Source: Pelagimonas sp.
Lineage (GTDB): Bacteria; Pseudomonadota; Alphaproteobacteria; Rhodobacterales; Rhodobacteraceae
Length of the DNA stretch: 64,000 nt
Assembly (NCBI GenBank): GCA_025210345.1
Contig: JAOARX010000006.1
Span: forward strand, 62,001-126,000
Direction of reading: 5' to 3'
Below, piece by piece: positions 26,708 through 35,895 of the stretch. The first letter of the stretch is position 1; every line of letters begins with the position of its first letter. A program made the translations under genes and the position numbers. The notes below the pieces were generated by a model. The model was given only the letters and a program-made list of their open reading frames with translations. It had not been told where the DNA came from and searched no databases.

Positions 26708-27127
26708 AACAAAGGCGCGGTCGCCCGGGTTGCCCAGTTCTTGCATGGCCTCAGCTGGCGACATCCACACCGCGATGTGCCCATATTCGGTTGGTGGACC
26801 CATCCTGCGCGTGGGCAGGGCCACATAGATGATACACAGCTTTTCGGCCCAAAGGTCATATTCAGGCATATAGGTAAACCGCCGAAAGGCGCCCAGACGT
26901 CTTGGCCGCGTGATCCGCCAACCTGTTTCCTCGTATACTTCGCGGTGCAACGCCTGTAGCGGCCCCTCACCTGGGTCTATACCACCACCGGGCAGCTGGA
27001 ACTCCGGCGTTGGCTCGGCCTGATGTGTCAGCAAAAGCCTGTCTCCGCGCGCCAGGATGGCATAGGCGCCGGGGCGAAGAATATACCGTCGATTCAATGC
27101 CGGTGGTGTTCCAAATCTCGGCGTCAT
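26690..27127 (-). CDS. Nudix hydrolase
   Basis: Contains a complete Nudix box, GGIDPGEGPLQALHREVYEE followed by TGW, with the REVYEE metal-binding core at about residues 58-63. Nudix enzymes hydrolyse nucleoside diphosphates linked to another group; substrate is not evident. The 145 residues are a single domain with a typical AYAILARGDRLLLTHQ first strand pair. GGGGGGCT precedes the ATG. Convergent and overlapping with the response regulator. Confidence 0.85.
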   Translation of the reverse strand: MTPRFGTPPALNRRYILRPGAYAILARGDRLLLTHQAEPTPEFQLPGGGIDPGEGPLQALHREVYEETGWRITRPRRLGAFRRFTYMPEYDLWAEKLCIIYVALPTRRMGPPTEYGHIAVWMSPAEAMQELGNPGDRAFVSKLYG

Positions 27128-27205
27128 GACAGCCCCCCTTTGCGACGTTAAGAATAATCCCTATATGGTCGCGATATGCCAGCGACAGGCAAGTAAGGAA
27201 ATCCA

Positions 27206-28183
27206 ATGAGCCTTAGTCAGAAAATCGCATGGGATGACACCGTTCTTCCCTTTCAATTAGATCGTTCCGACATGCGCGGACGCGTGGCGCGCCTTGATGG
27301 GGTGCTGTCTGGCGTGCTGAAACAGCATGCCTACCCGCCGGTGGTCGAAGCCCTCGTGGCGGAAATGGCGCTGCTGACCGCTTTGATCGGTCAGACGGTC
27401 AAACTGCGGTGGAAGCTGTCTCTTCAGGTTCAGACCAAGGGCGCAGTGCGCATGATCGCGACAGATTACTATGGCCCCGAAGAAGAAGGGCAGCCCGCCC
27501 GCATCCGCGCCTATGCAAGTTTTGACGCTGACAAGCTGACCGACGCGGCGCCATTTCAGCAACTGGGCAACGAAGGCTATTTCGCGATCCTGATCGACCA
27601 GGGTGACGGCACCAAGCCCTATCAGGGCATCACCGGTTTGTCAGGCAACAGCCTGGCCGACTGCGCGACCGCCTATTTTGCCCAGTCAGAACAGCTGCCA
27701 ACCACCTTTGGCCTGTCCTACGGTCGCTCGACCGAGCCGGGCGTGCCCGAGCATTGGCGCGCTGGGGGCATTATGCTTCAGCACATGCCCAAGGCCTCGC
27801 CCGCGGTCCTGAACGAAGAAGACGCGGCCAAAGCCAAGGCAGCAGAAGACGAGGAAAAGCGCGAAAACTGGTCCCGGGTGAACATGCACCTTCAGACCGT
27901 AGAAGAGCTTGAGTTGATTGGCCCCTCGGTCCCTCCGACCGAGCTGTTGATCCGTCTGTTCCACGAAGAAGAGCCACGCGTGTATGATCCGCAGGCCATC
28001 AAGTTTGGCTGCACCTGTTCCGAAGCGCGCGTGCGCCAAAGCCTGTCGATCTATTCGTCAAAGGACATCGAAAAGATGACCGATGACAACGGACGGGTCA
28101 CGGCGGATTGCCAATTCTGCGGGGCGCATTACGATCTTGATCCGAAAACCGTGGGATTTGACGGCGAACATGCAAACGGCTGA
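27206..28183 (+). CDS. hslO: Redox-regulated chaperone Hsp33
   Basis: Holdase activated by oxidation of its zinc-binding cysteines. The C-terminal redox switch is present as FGCTCSEARVRQSL and, 31 residues later, CQFCGAHYDLD, giving the CxC...CxxC pattern. The N-terminal substrate-binding domain includes LTALIGQTVKLRWKLSLQVQ and GYFAILIDQG. The 325 residues are normal for alphaproteobacteria. AAGGAAATCC precedes the ATG. It overlaps the next Nudix gene by 14 bases. Confidence 0.95.
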   Translation: MSLSQKIAWDDTVLPFQLDRSDMRGRVARLDGVLSGVLKQHAYPPVVEALVAEMALLTALIGQTVKLRWKLSLQVQTKGAVRMIATDYYGPEEEGQPARIRAYASFDADKLTDAAPFQQLGNEGYFAILIDQGDGTKPYQGITGLSGNSLADCATAYFAQSEQLPTTFGLSYGRSTEPGVPEHWRAGGIMLQHMPKASPAVLNEEDAAKAKAAEDEEKRENWSRVNMHLQTVEELELIGPSVPPTELLIRLFHEEEPRVYDPQAIKFGCTCSEARVRQSLSIYSSKDIEKMTDDNGRVTADCQFCGAHYDLDPKTVGFDGEHANG

Positions 28184-28772
28184 GCAGATCAACCTCTTGA
28201 GGCGCGCGTTGGAGAAATCCAGCGCGCCCTCTTCTGACTTTGATCTGAACCCGGGCGTGACCCTGCCAGACACCCGCAAGCTGCGCCCTGCGGGCGTGTT
28301 ATGCGCCTTTCAGGAAGGGGGGACTGGGCTTGAGGTCGTTTTGACCAAACGTGCGTCCCACTTGAAACACCACCCGGGTCAAATCGCGTTTCCGGGTGGC
28401 AAGGTGGATGAAGGCGACGCAGATGTGACGGTCACCGCGCTGCGCGAGGCGCGCGAAGAAATCGGGCTGGCGCCTGACAATGTGACGGTTCTTGGTCAGT
28501 TGCCGCCACATGAAACCGTCACCGGGTTTCAGGTCACACCCGTGGTGGGCTTGATCCGCGCGCCGTTTTCTCCTGTGCCTGAACCGGGAGAGGTTGAAGA
28601 GATTTTTGTTGCGCCCTTCAGCCATGTGACCGATCCCGCGCGCTATATCGTCCAGTCCCGCAGGTGGCGGGGGATGCGACGCAGCTATTACACTGCGCCG
28701 CTGGGTCCATATTATATCTGGGGCGCGACCGCGCGGATGCTGCGCGGCTTGGCCGAGCGGGTGCAGAGATGA
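28170..28772 (+). CDS. Nudix hydrolase, CoA pyrophosphatase-like
   Basis: The Nudix box FPGGKVDEGDADVTVTALRE continuing AREEIGL is preceded by TKRASHLKHHPGQIAFPGG, the UPF0035/NudL signature of coenzyme A diphosphatases. The ATG at 28170 lies inside the hslO end, giving 200 residues; it ends on the ATG of the next gene (ATGA, 28769-28772). It likely hydrolyses CoA or acyl-CoA to phosphopantetheine compounds, inferred from family. Confidence 0.88.
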   Translation: MQTAEQINLLRRALEKSSAPSSDFDLNPGVTLPDTRKLRPAGVLCAFQEGGTGLEVVLTKRASHLKHHPGQIAFPGGKVDEGDADVTVTALREAREEIGLAPDNVTVLGQLPPHETVTGFQVTPVVGLIRAPFSPVPEPGEVEEIFVAPFSHVTDPARYIVQSRRWRGMRRSYYTAPLGPYYIWGATARMLRGLAERVQR

Positions 28773-29932
28773 CAAAGGTCACTGGCGCCTGGCTTGAGGC
28801 CGTGGGCACCCAAGCCGTGCTGACCATGCTCGAACAGGGCGGGCATCAGGCCTACGCCGTGGGGGGATGTGTCCGCAATGCGCTGCTGCGGGAACCGGTG
28901 GCCGATGTGGATATCTCGACCGATGCGCGCCCGGAACGGGTGATCGCGCTGGCAAAGGCTGTGGGGCTAAAGCCGGTTCCAACGGGTATTGACCACGGTA
29001 CGATCACCGTTGTGCACCAGGGTATCGGCTATGAGGTGACGACCTTTCGCGCCGATGTGGAAACCGACGGACGCCGGGCGGTGGTCCAGTTTTCCGACAG
29101 CATTGCCCAAGACGCGGTGCGTCGTGATTTTACCATGAATGCGCTCTATGCGGATCGGCATGGGCAATTGGTTGATCCATTGGGGGGATTGCCCGACCTG
29201 CAGGCGCGCTGTCTGAGGTTCATCCAGAACCCGACCCGCCGTATCCGCGAAGACTATTTGCGCATTTTGCGGTTCTTCCGGTTCTTTGCCTGGTACGGCG
29301 ACCCGGCGCAGGGCATGGACGCCGATGCTTTGGCGGCGATTGCTGACAATCTGGATGGGTTGGAACAGCTTTCGGCGGAACGCATTGGGGTCGAGGTGGT
29401 CAAACTGCTCTCGGCACGCGATCCGTTTATGGCCGTTTGCGTTATGGAGCAAACCGGTGTGTTGGCCCGGATCTTGCCGGGGGCGCTGGCAAAGCCCTTG
29501 GGTCCGCTTTTGGCATATGAAGCGGCTTTGGCAAAGGGCTTTGACCCGCTCCGTCGACTGGCGGCAATTGGGTTTGGTGATGGCGCTGCATTGCGGCTGT
29601 CCAAGGCCCAGCAGCGGCGTCTGACCCTATTGCGCGATCTGATCGGCAAGGATCAGAGTTTGACCGAAATCGCCTATCGCCACGATTGCGATACGGCGAC
29701 AGATGTGATGATCCTGCGCGCCGCCAGCTATGAGGCGCCTGTGGTGATGGATGATCTTCCAGCAATCAGGCACGCAGCGCAACAGCGGTTTCCCGTCCGT
29801 GCCAGGGATCTGGCGGACAGGCTTTCGGGAAAAGCGCTGGGTGATGCCCTGCGCGCGCTAGAGCGTGACTGGATTGCCTCAGGTTTCACGTTAGATCGTG
29901 CGCAATTGTTAGCGTCGATCAATCAGGGGTGA
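28769..29932 (+). CDS. CCA tRNA nucleotidyltransferase / poly(A) polymerase family protein
   Basis: Class II nucleotidyltransferase. Visible motifs are YAVGGCVRNALLREPVADVD with the GG and DxD catalytic signature, the RRDFTMNALYAD motif, and RIREDYLRILRFFRFF. The 387 residues lack an HD domain, as usual in alphaproteobacterial CCA-adding enzymes, which complete the tRNA 3' end. A poly(A) polymerase role cannot be excluded by sequence alone. It is coupled to the preceding Nudix gene by a 4-base overlap. Confidence 0.9.
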   Translation: MTKVTGAWLEAVGTQAVLTMLEQGGHQAYAVGGCVRNALLREPVADVDISTDARPERVIALAKAVGLKPVPTGIDHGTITVVHQGIGYEVTTFRADVETDGRRAVVQFSDSIAQDAVRRDFTMNALYADRHGQLVDPLGGLPDLQARCLRFIQNPTRRIREDYLRILRFFRFFAWYGDPAQGMDADALAAIADNLDGLEQLSAERIGVEVVKLLSARDPFMAVCVMEQTGVLARILPGALAKPLGPLLAYEAALAKGFDPLRRLAAIGFGDGAALRLSKAQQRRLTLLRDLIGKDQSLTEIAYRHDCDTATDVMILRAASYEAPVVMDDLPAIRHAAQQRFPVRARDLADRLSGKALGDALRALERDWIASGFTLDRAQLLASINQG

Positions 29933-29982
29933 CAGGGCGGGTTTTCTCGTTTACCACGAAAATCGACTTAACCGGAGGAAAC

Positions 29983-30021
29983 ATGATGGTGCGAGACTGG
30001 ATTAACATCAGCTTTGTCTGA
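29983..30021 (+). CDS. Putative leader peptide upstream of ABC exporter
   Basis: A 12-residue frame (MMVRDWINISFV, or 11 residues from the ATG at 29986) follows an excellent GGAGG Shine-Dalgarno at 29974-29978, 7 bases before ATG 29986. It ends 80 bases before the first ABC exporter gene and would be translated on its mRNA. Such a strong ribosome-binding site in front of so short a frame suggests a regulatory uORF. No clear anti-terminator pair was found. Too short to prove as coding. Confidence 0.45.
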   Translation: MMVRDWINISFV

Positions 30022-30101
30022 AGTCCCAGCGCGTGCGGGTGCCTTTAGACATCCCACTGGCCATCATTTTCACACTTCTTTCGCCATGAAAGCCCTCCGA
30101 T

Positions 30102-31949
30102 ATGTTTCGTTATTTCGAGAATCTTGTAGACCCCTATACCGACTATCCTGAAACCGATCAGCCGCCGCAAAAGCTCTGGCCTTTTTTGTGGTCTTTTTCG
30201 AAGCCCTTCAAAAAGGTGTTCTGGGTTGCCGGGATCTTGTCTTTGATCGTGGCCGTGATTGAGATTTCATTGATTGCGGTGATGGGTTGGGTGGTTGATA
30301 TCCTGACCGGCAATCCCGCACAGGTGTGGGAGACGTATGGCACGTCGCTAATTTTATTGGCCGTGTTCATTTTGTTTCTGCGGCCTGTATTTCAGGCGCT
30401 TGATGTGCTGATCCTGAACAATGCGATCATGCCCAACTTTGGCACCATCATCCGTTGGCGGGCGCATAAGCATGTTTTGCGTCAATCCGTTGGGTGGTTT
30501 GAAAACGATTTTGCCGGGCGGATCGCGAACCGGATCATGCAAGCCCCGCCCGCGGCCGGTGAAGTGGTGTTCCAGGTCTTTGACGCGGTGACGTTTTCGC
30601 TGGCCTATGTTGTTGGTGCGCTGGTGCTGCTGGGTGAGACCGATCCCCGGCTGATGATCCCGCTTGCGGTTTGGCTGGGCCTGTATGCGGTGCTTATGCG
30701 CGCCGTGATCACCAAGGTGGGCCCGGCGTCGCAGGCCGCATCGGATGCGCGCAGCCAGATTACCGGTCGCGTGGTGGACAGCTATTCCAATATCCACTCG
30801 GTCAAGATGTTCGCGCATCATGATCGTGAGATCGAATATGCCTATGAAGCCATTGAAAACGGCCGCGAGACCTTTAAGCGCGAGATGCGGCTTTACACGA
30901 TCATGGATGTGTCCCTGGTGACGCTGAATGGCGTTTTGATTGTCGGCGTCGTGGGTTGGGCCATAGCGCTTTGGATGCAGGGCAGCGCCTCGGCCGGGGC
31001 CGTTGCGGCGGCGACCGCGCTGTGTTTGCGTCTAAGTGCCATGACCGGCTGGATCATGTGGGCTTTGACCACCTTGTTCCGGCAGCTGGGCGTCGTGGCC
31101 GAAGGCATGGAGACCATCGCCCAGCCCATCGCGCTGACCGACACCAGGGATGCCAAGCCGCTTGACCTGAGCGTAGGCAAGATCGAACTGCGCGATCTTA
31201 CGCATCACTATGGGCGCGACGCCGGGGGGCTGGACGGGATCAGCCTGACCATCAAACCGGGGGAAAAGATCGGGCTTGTTGGGCGCTCGGGCGCCGGGAA
31301 ATCGACCCTCGTGAAATTGTTGTTGCGCTTTTACGATGCGGAAAGCGGGCAAATTCTGATTGATGGGCAGGACATCACGCAGGTGACCCAGGATAGTCTG
31401 CGTATGCAGATCGGGATGGTGCAGCAGGACAGTTCTCTCTTGCATCGGTCAGTGCGAGACAACATCCTTTACGGCAGGCCCGACGCCACCGAAGAGGAGA
31501 TGCTGAACGCCTGCCGTCAGGCCCAGGCCCACGCGTTCATTTGTGATCTGGAAGATCCGCAGGGCCGTAAAGGCTATGATGCCCATGTGGGCGAGCGCGG
31601 GGTCAAGCTTTCGGGGGGGCAAAGGCAGCGGGTGACATTGGCGCGGGTGATCTTGAAAGATGCGCCGATCCTGTTGTTGGACGAAGCCACAAGCGCATTG
31701 GATTCAGAAGTGGAGGCGACAATTCAGGACACGCTGTATGGCATGATGCAGGGCAAAACGGTGATCGCGATTGCGCATCGCCTTTCGACCATCGCCCAGA
31801 TGGATCGCATTCTGGTGCTTGATCAGGGGCAGATCGCCGAGGATGGCACCCATGAGGATCTCTTGGCGCGGGGTGGGCTGTATGCCAGTTTCTGGGCCCG
31901 GCAAAGTGGGGGTTTCATCGACCCCGATACACAGGATAAAATCGCATGA
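30102..31949 (+). CDS. ABC exporter half-transporter 1 (TMD-NBD)
   Basis: A fused permease-ATPase. Residues 1-340 hold about six membrane helices; residues 355-600 are the ATPase with Walker A GRSGAGKST (near 393), signature LSGGQRQR (near 503), Walker B ILLLDEATSALD and the switch His in AIAHRLSTI. The 615 residues fit multidrug/lipid-type exporters. It overlaps the second half-transporter by ATGA, so the two probably form a heterodimer. Substrate unknown. A putative leader peptide lies upstream. Confidence 0.9.
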   Translation: MFRYFENLVDPYTDYPETDQPPQKLWPFLWSFSKPFKKVFWVAGILSLIVAVIEISLIAVMGWVVDILTGNPAQVWETYGTSLILLAVFILFLRPVFQALDVLILNNAIMPNFGTIIRWRAHKHVLRQSVGWFENDFAGRIANRIMQAPPAAGEVVFQVFDAVTFSLAYVVGALVLLGETDPRLMIPLAVWLGLYAVLMRAVITKVGPASQAASDARSQITGRVVDSYSNIHSVKMFAHHDREIEYAYEAIENGRETFKREMRLYTIMDVSLVTLNGVLIVGVVGWAIALWMQGSASAGAVAAATALCLRLSAMTGWIMWALTTLFRQLGVVAEGMETIAQPIALTDTRDAKPLDLSVGKIELRDLTHHYGRDAGGLDGISLTIKPGEKIGLVGRSGAGKSTLVKLLLRFYDAESGQILIDGQDITQVTQDSLRMQIGMVQQDSSLLHRSVRDNILYGRPDATEEEMLNACRQAQAHAFICDLEDPQGRKGYDAHVGERGVKLSGGQRQRVTLARVILKDAPILLLDEATSALDSEVEATIQDTLYGMMQGKTVIAIAHRLSTIAQMDRILVLDQGQIAEDGTHEDLLARGGLYASFWARQSGGFIDPDTQDKIA

Positions 31950-33772
31950 GCTGGCTTCGCATTGATCCGTTCTCCGAGGCCAGCGGCCCGCCCCCGAACA
32001 GCTTTTTCGCGTTTGTGCGATGGGGGTTAAGCGGCGCGTGGGGCATCATTGCGATTGCCGCGTTCCTGTCGATCTTCATCGGAATTTTCGAGGTGATTGC
32101 CGCCTTGCTTTTGGGCCGTGTGATTGATGGGGCGCTGGGATCGGATCCGGCGACGGTTTTTTCAGCTCAGGCGCCGATCTTGATCGCGGCGCTGGTGTTT
32201 TTTCTGCTGTTGCGGCCCGTGGTGTCGGGCCTGTCCGCCGCATCCACTTCGGTGCTGTTGCAACCCAATGTGATGACCTTGGTTCTGGCGCGGCTGCATC
32301 GCTATACGCTGGGTCATTCCGTCACCTTTTTCGACAATGATTTTGCGGGGCGTATTGCGCAAAAAGAGGTGCAGACCGCGCGCGCCCTGAACGATGTTGT
32401 GGTCGAGATCGTGAACACGATGCTGTATGCATTGGCCTCTGTGATCGGTGGTGTGATGCTTTTGGGCACGGTGGATTGGCGGATTGCCCTGGGGCTGGTC
32501 GGTTGGATCGTGGCCTATGGGTTCTTGCTGCGGTTTTTCATGCCACGCGTGCGCAAACGGTCCAAGGCGCGGGCCGCCGCGCGCGCCATGATCACCGGCC
32601 AGGTGGTTGATACCGTTACGAATATCAAGACGGTCAAGCTGTTTGCCCATGCCGCACAAGAGGACCGCGCCGCGCTGGGCGCCATGGATGACTATCGCCA
32701 AAGGTTCATCGCCTTTGGCAAGGTCTCGGCCATGTTTCGGTTTAGCCTGATTGCCCTGGCGGGCGTGCTGCCGGTTATGCTTGTGGGGTCGGCGCTTTGG
32801 TATTGGTCGCTTGGCCTGATTTCGGCGGGGGATATTGCCGCGACAGGGGCCGTGGGCCTGCGTTTGGCGCAAATGACCGGCTGGGTCAGTTTCACCTTTA
32901 TGAACATGTACGCCAATATCGGTGAACTCGAAGATGGCATCAAAACACTGACGCCAGAACACACGCTGACCGATAAGGTGGATGCGCCTGCTTTGCAGGT
33001 TGGCCAGGGGGGGATCCAGTATGACGGCGTCAGCTTTGCCTATGGCCGTGAAACCGGGGGTGTGCGCAACATCGACCTGACGATCGGAGCGCGCGAAAAG
33101 ATCGCGATTGTCGGCGCGTCCGGGGCGGGGAAATCGACCCTCGTGTCGCTGCTGCTCAGGCTCTATGACACGGAAAAGGGCGCCGTCAGGATTGATGGGC
33201 AAGCGGTCAATGACGTGACCCAGGACAGCCTGCGCCGTCAGATCGGCATGGTCACGCAGGAAACCGCCATGTTCAATCGCTCGGCCATGGATAACATCCG
33301 GTATGGTCGTGCCGATGCCACGGACGAAGAGGTGATCCAGGCCGCCAGACGCGCCGAAGCCCACACCTTTATCCAAGAGCTGGAAGACCACGAGGGGCGC
33401 AAGGCCTATGAGGCGCATCTGGGTGAGCGCGGTGTGAAACTGTCCGGTGGCCAGCGTCAGCGCATTGCCCTGGCCCGGGCCATTTTGAAAGACGCGCCCA
33501 TTCTTGTGCTGGACGAAGCTACCAGCGCGCTGGATTCCGAGGTCGAAGCCGCCATTCAGACCGCCCTGACCCGCGTGATGGATGGGAAAACCGTGGTCGC
33601 CATCGCCCACCGCCTGTCCACCATCGCCAGCATGGACCGGATCATCGTTCTTGAGGCCGGAGAGATCGTCGAACAGGGCACCCATGAGGCGCTCTTGGCG
33701 CAAAACGGCACCTATGCGCGCTATTGGAACCGTCAGTCAGGTGGGTTTATCGGGCAGGAAGCAGCGGAATAA
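31946..33772 (+). CDS. ABC exporter half-transporter 2 (TMD-NBD)
   Basis: Partner of the preceding gene with the same layout: membrane domain to about residue 340, then an ATPase with Walker A GASGAGKST (near 389), LSGGQRQR (near 498), LVLDEATSALD and AIAHRLSTI. The two proteins are clearly related by duplication: both have FDNDFAGRIA/FENDFAGRIA in the membrane domain. Both ATP sites look intact, unlike heterodimers with one degenerate site. 608 residues. Confidence 0.9.
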   Translation: MSWLRIDPFSEASGPPPNSFFAFVRWGLSGAWGIIAIAAFLSIFIGIFEVIAALLLGRVIDGALGSDPATVFSAQAPILIAALVFFLLLRPVVSGLSAASTSVLLQPNVMTLVLARLHRYTLGHSVTFFDNDFAGRIAQKEVQTARALNDVVVEIVNTMLYALASVIGGVMLLGTVDWRIALGLVGWIVAYGFLLRFFMPRVRKRSKARAAARAMITGQVVDTVTNIKTVKLFAHAAQEDRAALGAMDDYRQRFIAFGKVSAMFRFSLIALAGVLPVMLVGSALWYWSLGLISAGDIAATGAVGLRLAQMTGWVSFTFMNMYANIGELEDGIKTLTPEHTLTDKVDAPALQVGQGGIQYDGVSFAYGRETGGVRNIDLTIGAREKIAIVGASGAGKSTLVSLLLRLYDTEKGAVRIDGQAVNDVTQDSLRRQIGMVTQETAMFNRSAMDNIRYGRADATDEEVIQAARRAEAHTFIQELEDHEGRKAYEAHLGERGVKLSGGQRQRIALARAILKDAPILVLDEATSALDSEVEAAIQTALTRVMDGKTVVAIAHRLSTIASMDRIIVLEAGEIVEQGTHEALLAQNGTYARYWNRQSGGFIGQEAAE

Positions 33773-33811
33773 CCCTCGACGGAGCGTGTAAAACCGGGCA
33801 ATAGGCAGCCC

Positions 33812-35029
33812 ATGCAACGGATGATCATTGAACGATTGGGGCACAAGGGCGACGGGATCGCCCCGGGCCCGGTATATGTCCCCGGCGTTTTGCCCGGCGA
33901 AGAGGTCGAAGGCATGGTTGAGGCGGGCGTGATGGCCGCCCCCAAGATCGTGAACCCGTCTGAGTATCGGGTCAAAGCGCCCTGTCGTCATGCCAAGTCT
34001 TGTGGCGGCTGCCAGCTTCAGCACGCCAGCGATGCGTTTGTCGAAGACTGGAAAACCGCGGTGGTGCGCCGCGCGCTTGAGGCGCAGGGGCTTGATGCCC
34101 CCATTCGCGGATGCGTGACCTCGCCGGTGCAATCGCGCCGCCGCGCGTCGTTCTCGGCCAAACGCACCAAAAAGGGGGCGCTGGCGGGGTTCCACCGCAA
34201 GGGCTCGGATGTGATTGTCAGCGTGCCGGATTGCCAATTGGTGTCACCCAAACTGGCGGGGGCCTTGCCGATGGTCGAAGAGCTGGCCGTTCTGGGCGCC
34301 AGCCGCAAGGGAGAGCTGTCGGTTCTTGTGACCGATAGCGTCATGGGGCTGGATGTCTCTGTGACCGGGGGTAAGCCGATTGATACGCCCCTGCGCAGCG
34401 CGCTGGGGGATCTGGGCCGCAAATACGGGCTGTCGCGCATCACCTGGGATGATGAAAGCCTGACACGTCTGCCGCCGCATCAGACCTTTGGTGCGGCTCA
34501 GGTCACGCCGCCTCCGGGGGCTTTTCTTCAGGCGACATCTGATGGGGAACAGGCCTTGTTGAACGCGGTGAAAGAGGCGCTTGGCCCGGTGAAACACGTG
34601 GTTGATCTGTTTGCGGGCTGTGGCACCTTTGCCCTGCCGCTGGCGGAACAGGCGCGCGTGCATGCGGTCGAAGGGGACAAAGCCATGATGAAGGCGCTGG
34701 ACCACGGCTGGCGCAATGCACAGGGTCTGAAACACGTCACCCACGAGGCCCGCGATCTGTTTCGCAATCCGCTTTTGCCCGATGAACTGGCCCGCTTTGA
34801 CGGCGTGGTGATCGACCCGCCCCGCGCCGGCGCCGAGGCGCAGACCGCACAGCTGGCCGCTGCGCGCGTGCCAAAGATCGCCTTTGTGTCCTGCAACCCC
34901 GTTACCTTTGCCCGCGAGGCGCAGACACTTGTGGATGCCGGTTACAGGCTTGGTTGGGTGCAGGTGGTTGATCAGTTCCGCTGGTCCACCCATGTCGAAC
35001 TGGCCGCATCCTTTACTTTGGAAAAATAG
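33812..35029 (+). CDS. TrmA/RlmD-family RNA (uracil-5)-methyltransferase
   Basis: SAM-dependent methylation of a uridine C5 in RNA. A short TRAM-like start is followed by an iron-sulfur motif: Cys 58, 64 and 67 in CRHAKSCGGCQLQH, with a further Cys in VPDCQL. The methyltransferase core has VDLFAGCGTFALPLA and VIDPPRAGAEAQ, and the catalytic Cys lies in FVSCNPVTFARE. The CGGC type matches RlmD/RumA, which modifies 23S rRNA, but tRNA specificity is possible. 405 residues. 3 bases separate it from the channel gene. Confidence 0.88.
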   Translation: MQRMIIERLGHKGDGIAPGPVYVPGVLPGEEVEGMVEAGVMAAPKIVNPSEYRVKAPCRHAKSCGGCQLQHASDAFVEDWKTAVVRRALEAQGLDAPIRGCVTSPVQSRRRASFSAKRTKKGALAGFHRKGSDVIVSVPDCQLVSPKLAGALPMVEELAVLGASRKGELSVLVTDSVMGLDVSVTGGKPIDTPLRSALGDLGRKYGLSRITWDDESLTRLPPHQTFGAAQVTPPPGAFLQATSDGEQALLNAVKEALGPVKHVVDLFAGCGTFALPLAEQARVHAVEGDKAMMKALDHGWRNAQGLKHVTHEARDLFRNPLLPDELARFDGVVIDPPRAGAEAQTAQLAAARVPKIAFVSCNPVTFAREAQTLVDAGYRLGWVQVVDQFRWSTHVELAASFTLEK

Positions 35030-35032
35030 ACC

Positions 35033-35809
35033 ATGACCTTTCGTGATCGCCTGAGTGTCCTTCTGGATCAACCGCGCGTACAAAACGCCATTATCGCGGT
35101 GATCTTGTTCAACGCTATAATTCTGGGGTTCGAGACCTCGACCAGCATGATGCAGAAATGGGGCGGGCTGATCACGGTTCTGGACAAGCTTTGTCTGGCG
35201 GTTTTTGTCGCGGAAATTGCCGCGAAACTGATCGCGCGCGGCGGGCGTTTTTTCCGCAGCGGCTGGAACCTGTTTGATTTTGTGATCGTCGGCATTTCGC
35301 TGGTGCCAGCGGCGCAGGGGCTTTCGGTTCTGCGCGCCCTGCGGATCCTGCGGATCATGCGGGTGATTTCGGTCGCGCCGCGCCTGCGCCGGGTTGTCGA
35401 AGGCTTTGTGACCGCCCTGCCGGGCATGGGCAGCGTCTTTCTCTTGATGGCGATTATTTTCTACATCGGTGCGGTGATCGCAACAAAGCTGTTTGCAAAC
35501 AGCTTTCCGGCCTGGTTCGGAGACCTTGGCCTGTCGGCCTATACGTTGTTCCAGGTCATGACGCTGGAAAGCTGGTCGATGGGGATCGTCCGCCCCGTGA
35601 TGGAGGTCTATCCCTATGCGTGGCTGTTCTTTTTGCCGTTTATCATGGTCACGACCTTCGCGGTCGTGAACTTGCTGGTGGGTTTGATCGTGAACTCGAT
35701 GCAGGATGCGCATCACGAAGAGGACAACGAAAAGACCGATGCCTATCGCGACGAAGTGCTGGAACGCCTGCAGGCCATCGAGAAACGTCTGGCGGAAAAG
35801 CGCGACTGA
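35033..35809 (+). CDS. Voltage-gated sodium channel, bacterial (NavBac) type
   Basis: Six-helix tetrameric ion channel. S1-S3 occupy about residues 15-100; S4 is RALRILRIMRVISVAPRLRR (about 102-121) with Arg every third residue as voltage sensor. The pore has the selectivity filter TLESWSM at about 176-182, identical to that of the sodium-selective NavAb/NavSp/NavMs group. After S6 (TTFAVVNLLVGLIVNSMQDA) comes a charged coiled coil (about 230-258). Coupled to an RNA methyltransferase gene 3 bases upstream, with no evident functional link. Confidence 0.93.
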   Translation: MTFRDRLSVLLDQPRVQNAIIAVILFNAIILGFETSTSMMQKWGGLITVLDKLCLAVFVAEIAAKLIARGGRFFRSGWNLFDFVIVGISLVPAAQGLSVLRALRILRIMRVISVAPRLRRVVEGFVTALPGMGSVFLLMAIIFYIGAVIATKLFANSFPAWFGDLGLSAYTLFQVMTLESWSMGIVRPVMEVYPYAWLFFLPFIMVTTFAVVNLLVGLIVNSMQDAHHEEDNEKTDAYRDEVLERLQAIEKRLAEKRD

Positions 35810-35895
35810 CGGAAACGTGAGCTACCGCAGGCGGGCGGTTTAAGGTAGATTGCCGAAAAAACAAAATTGAGCTGACAATATAATTGGGCAATGAG

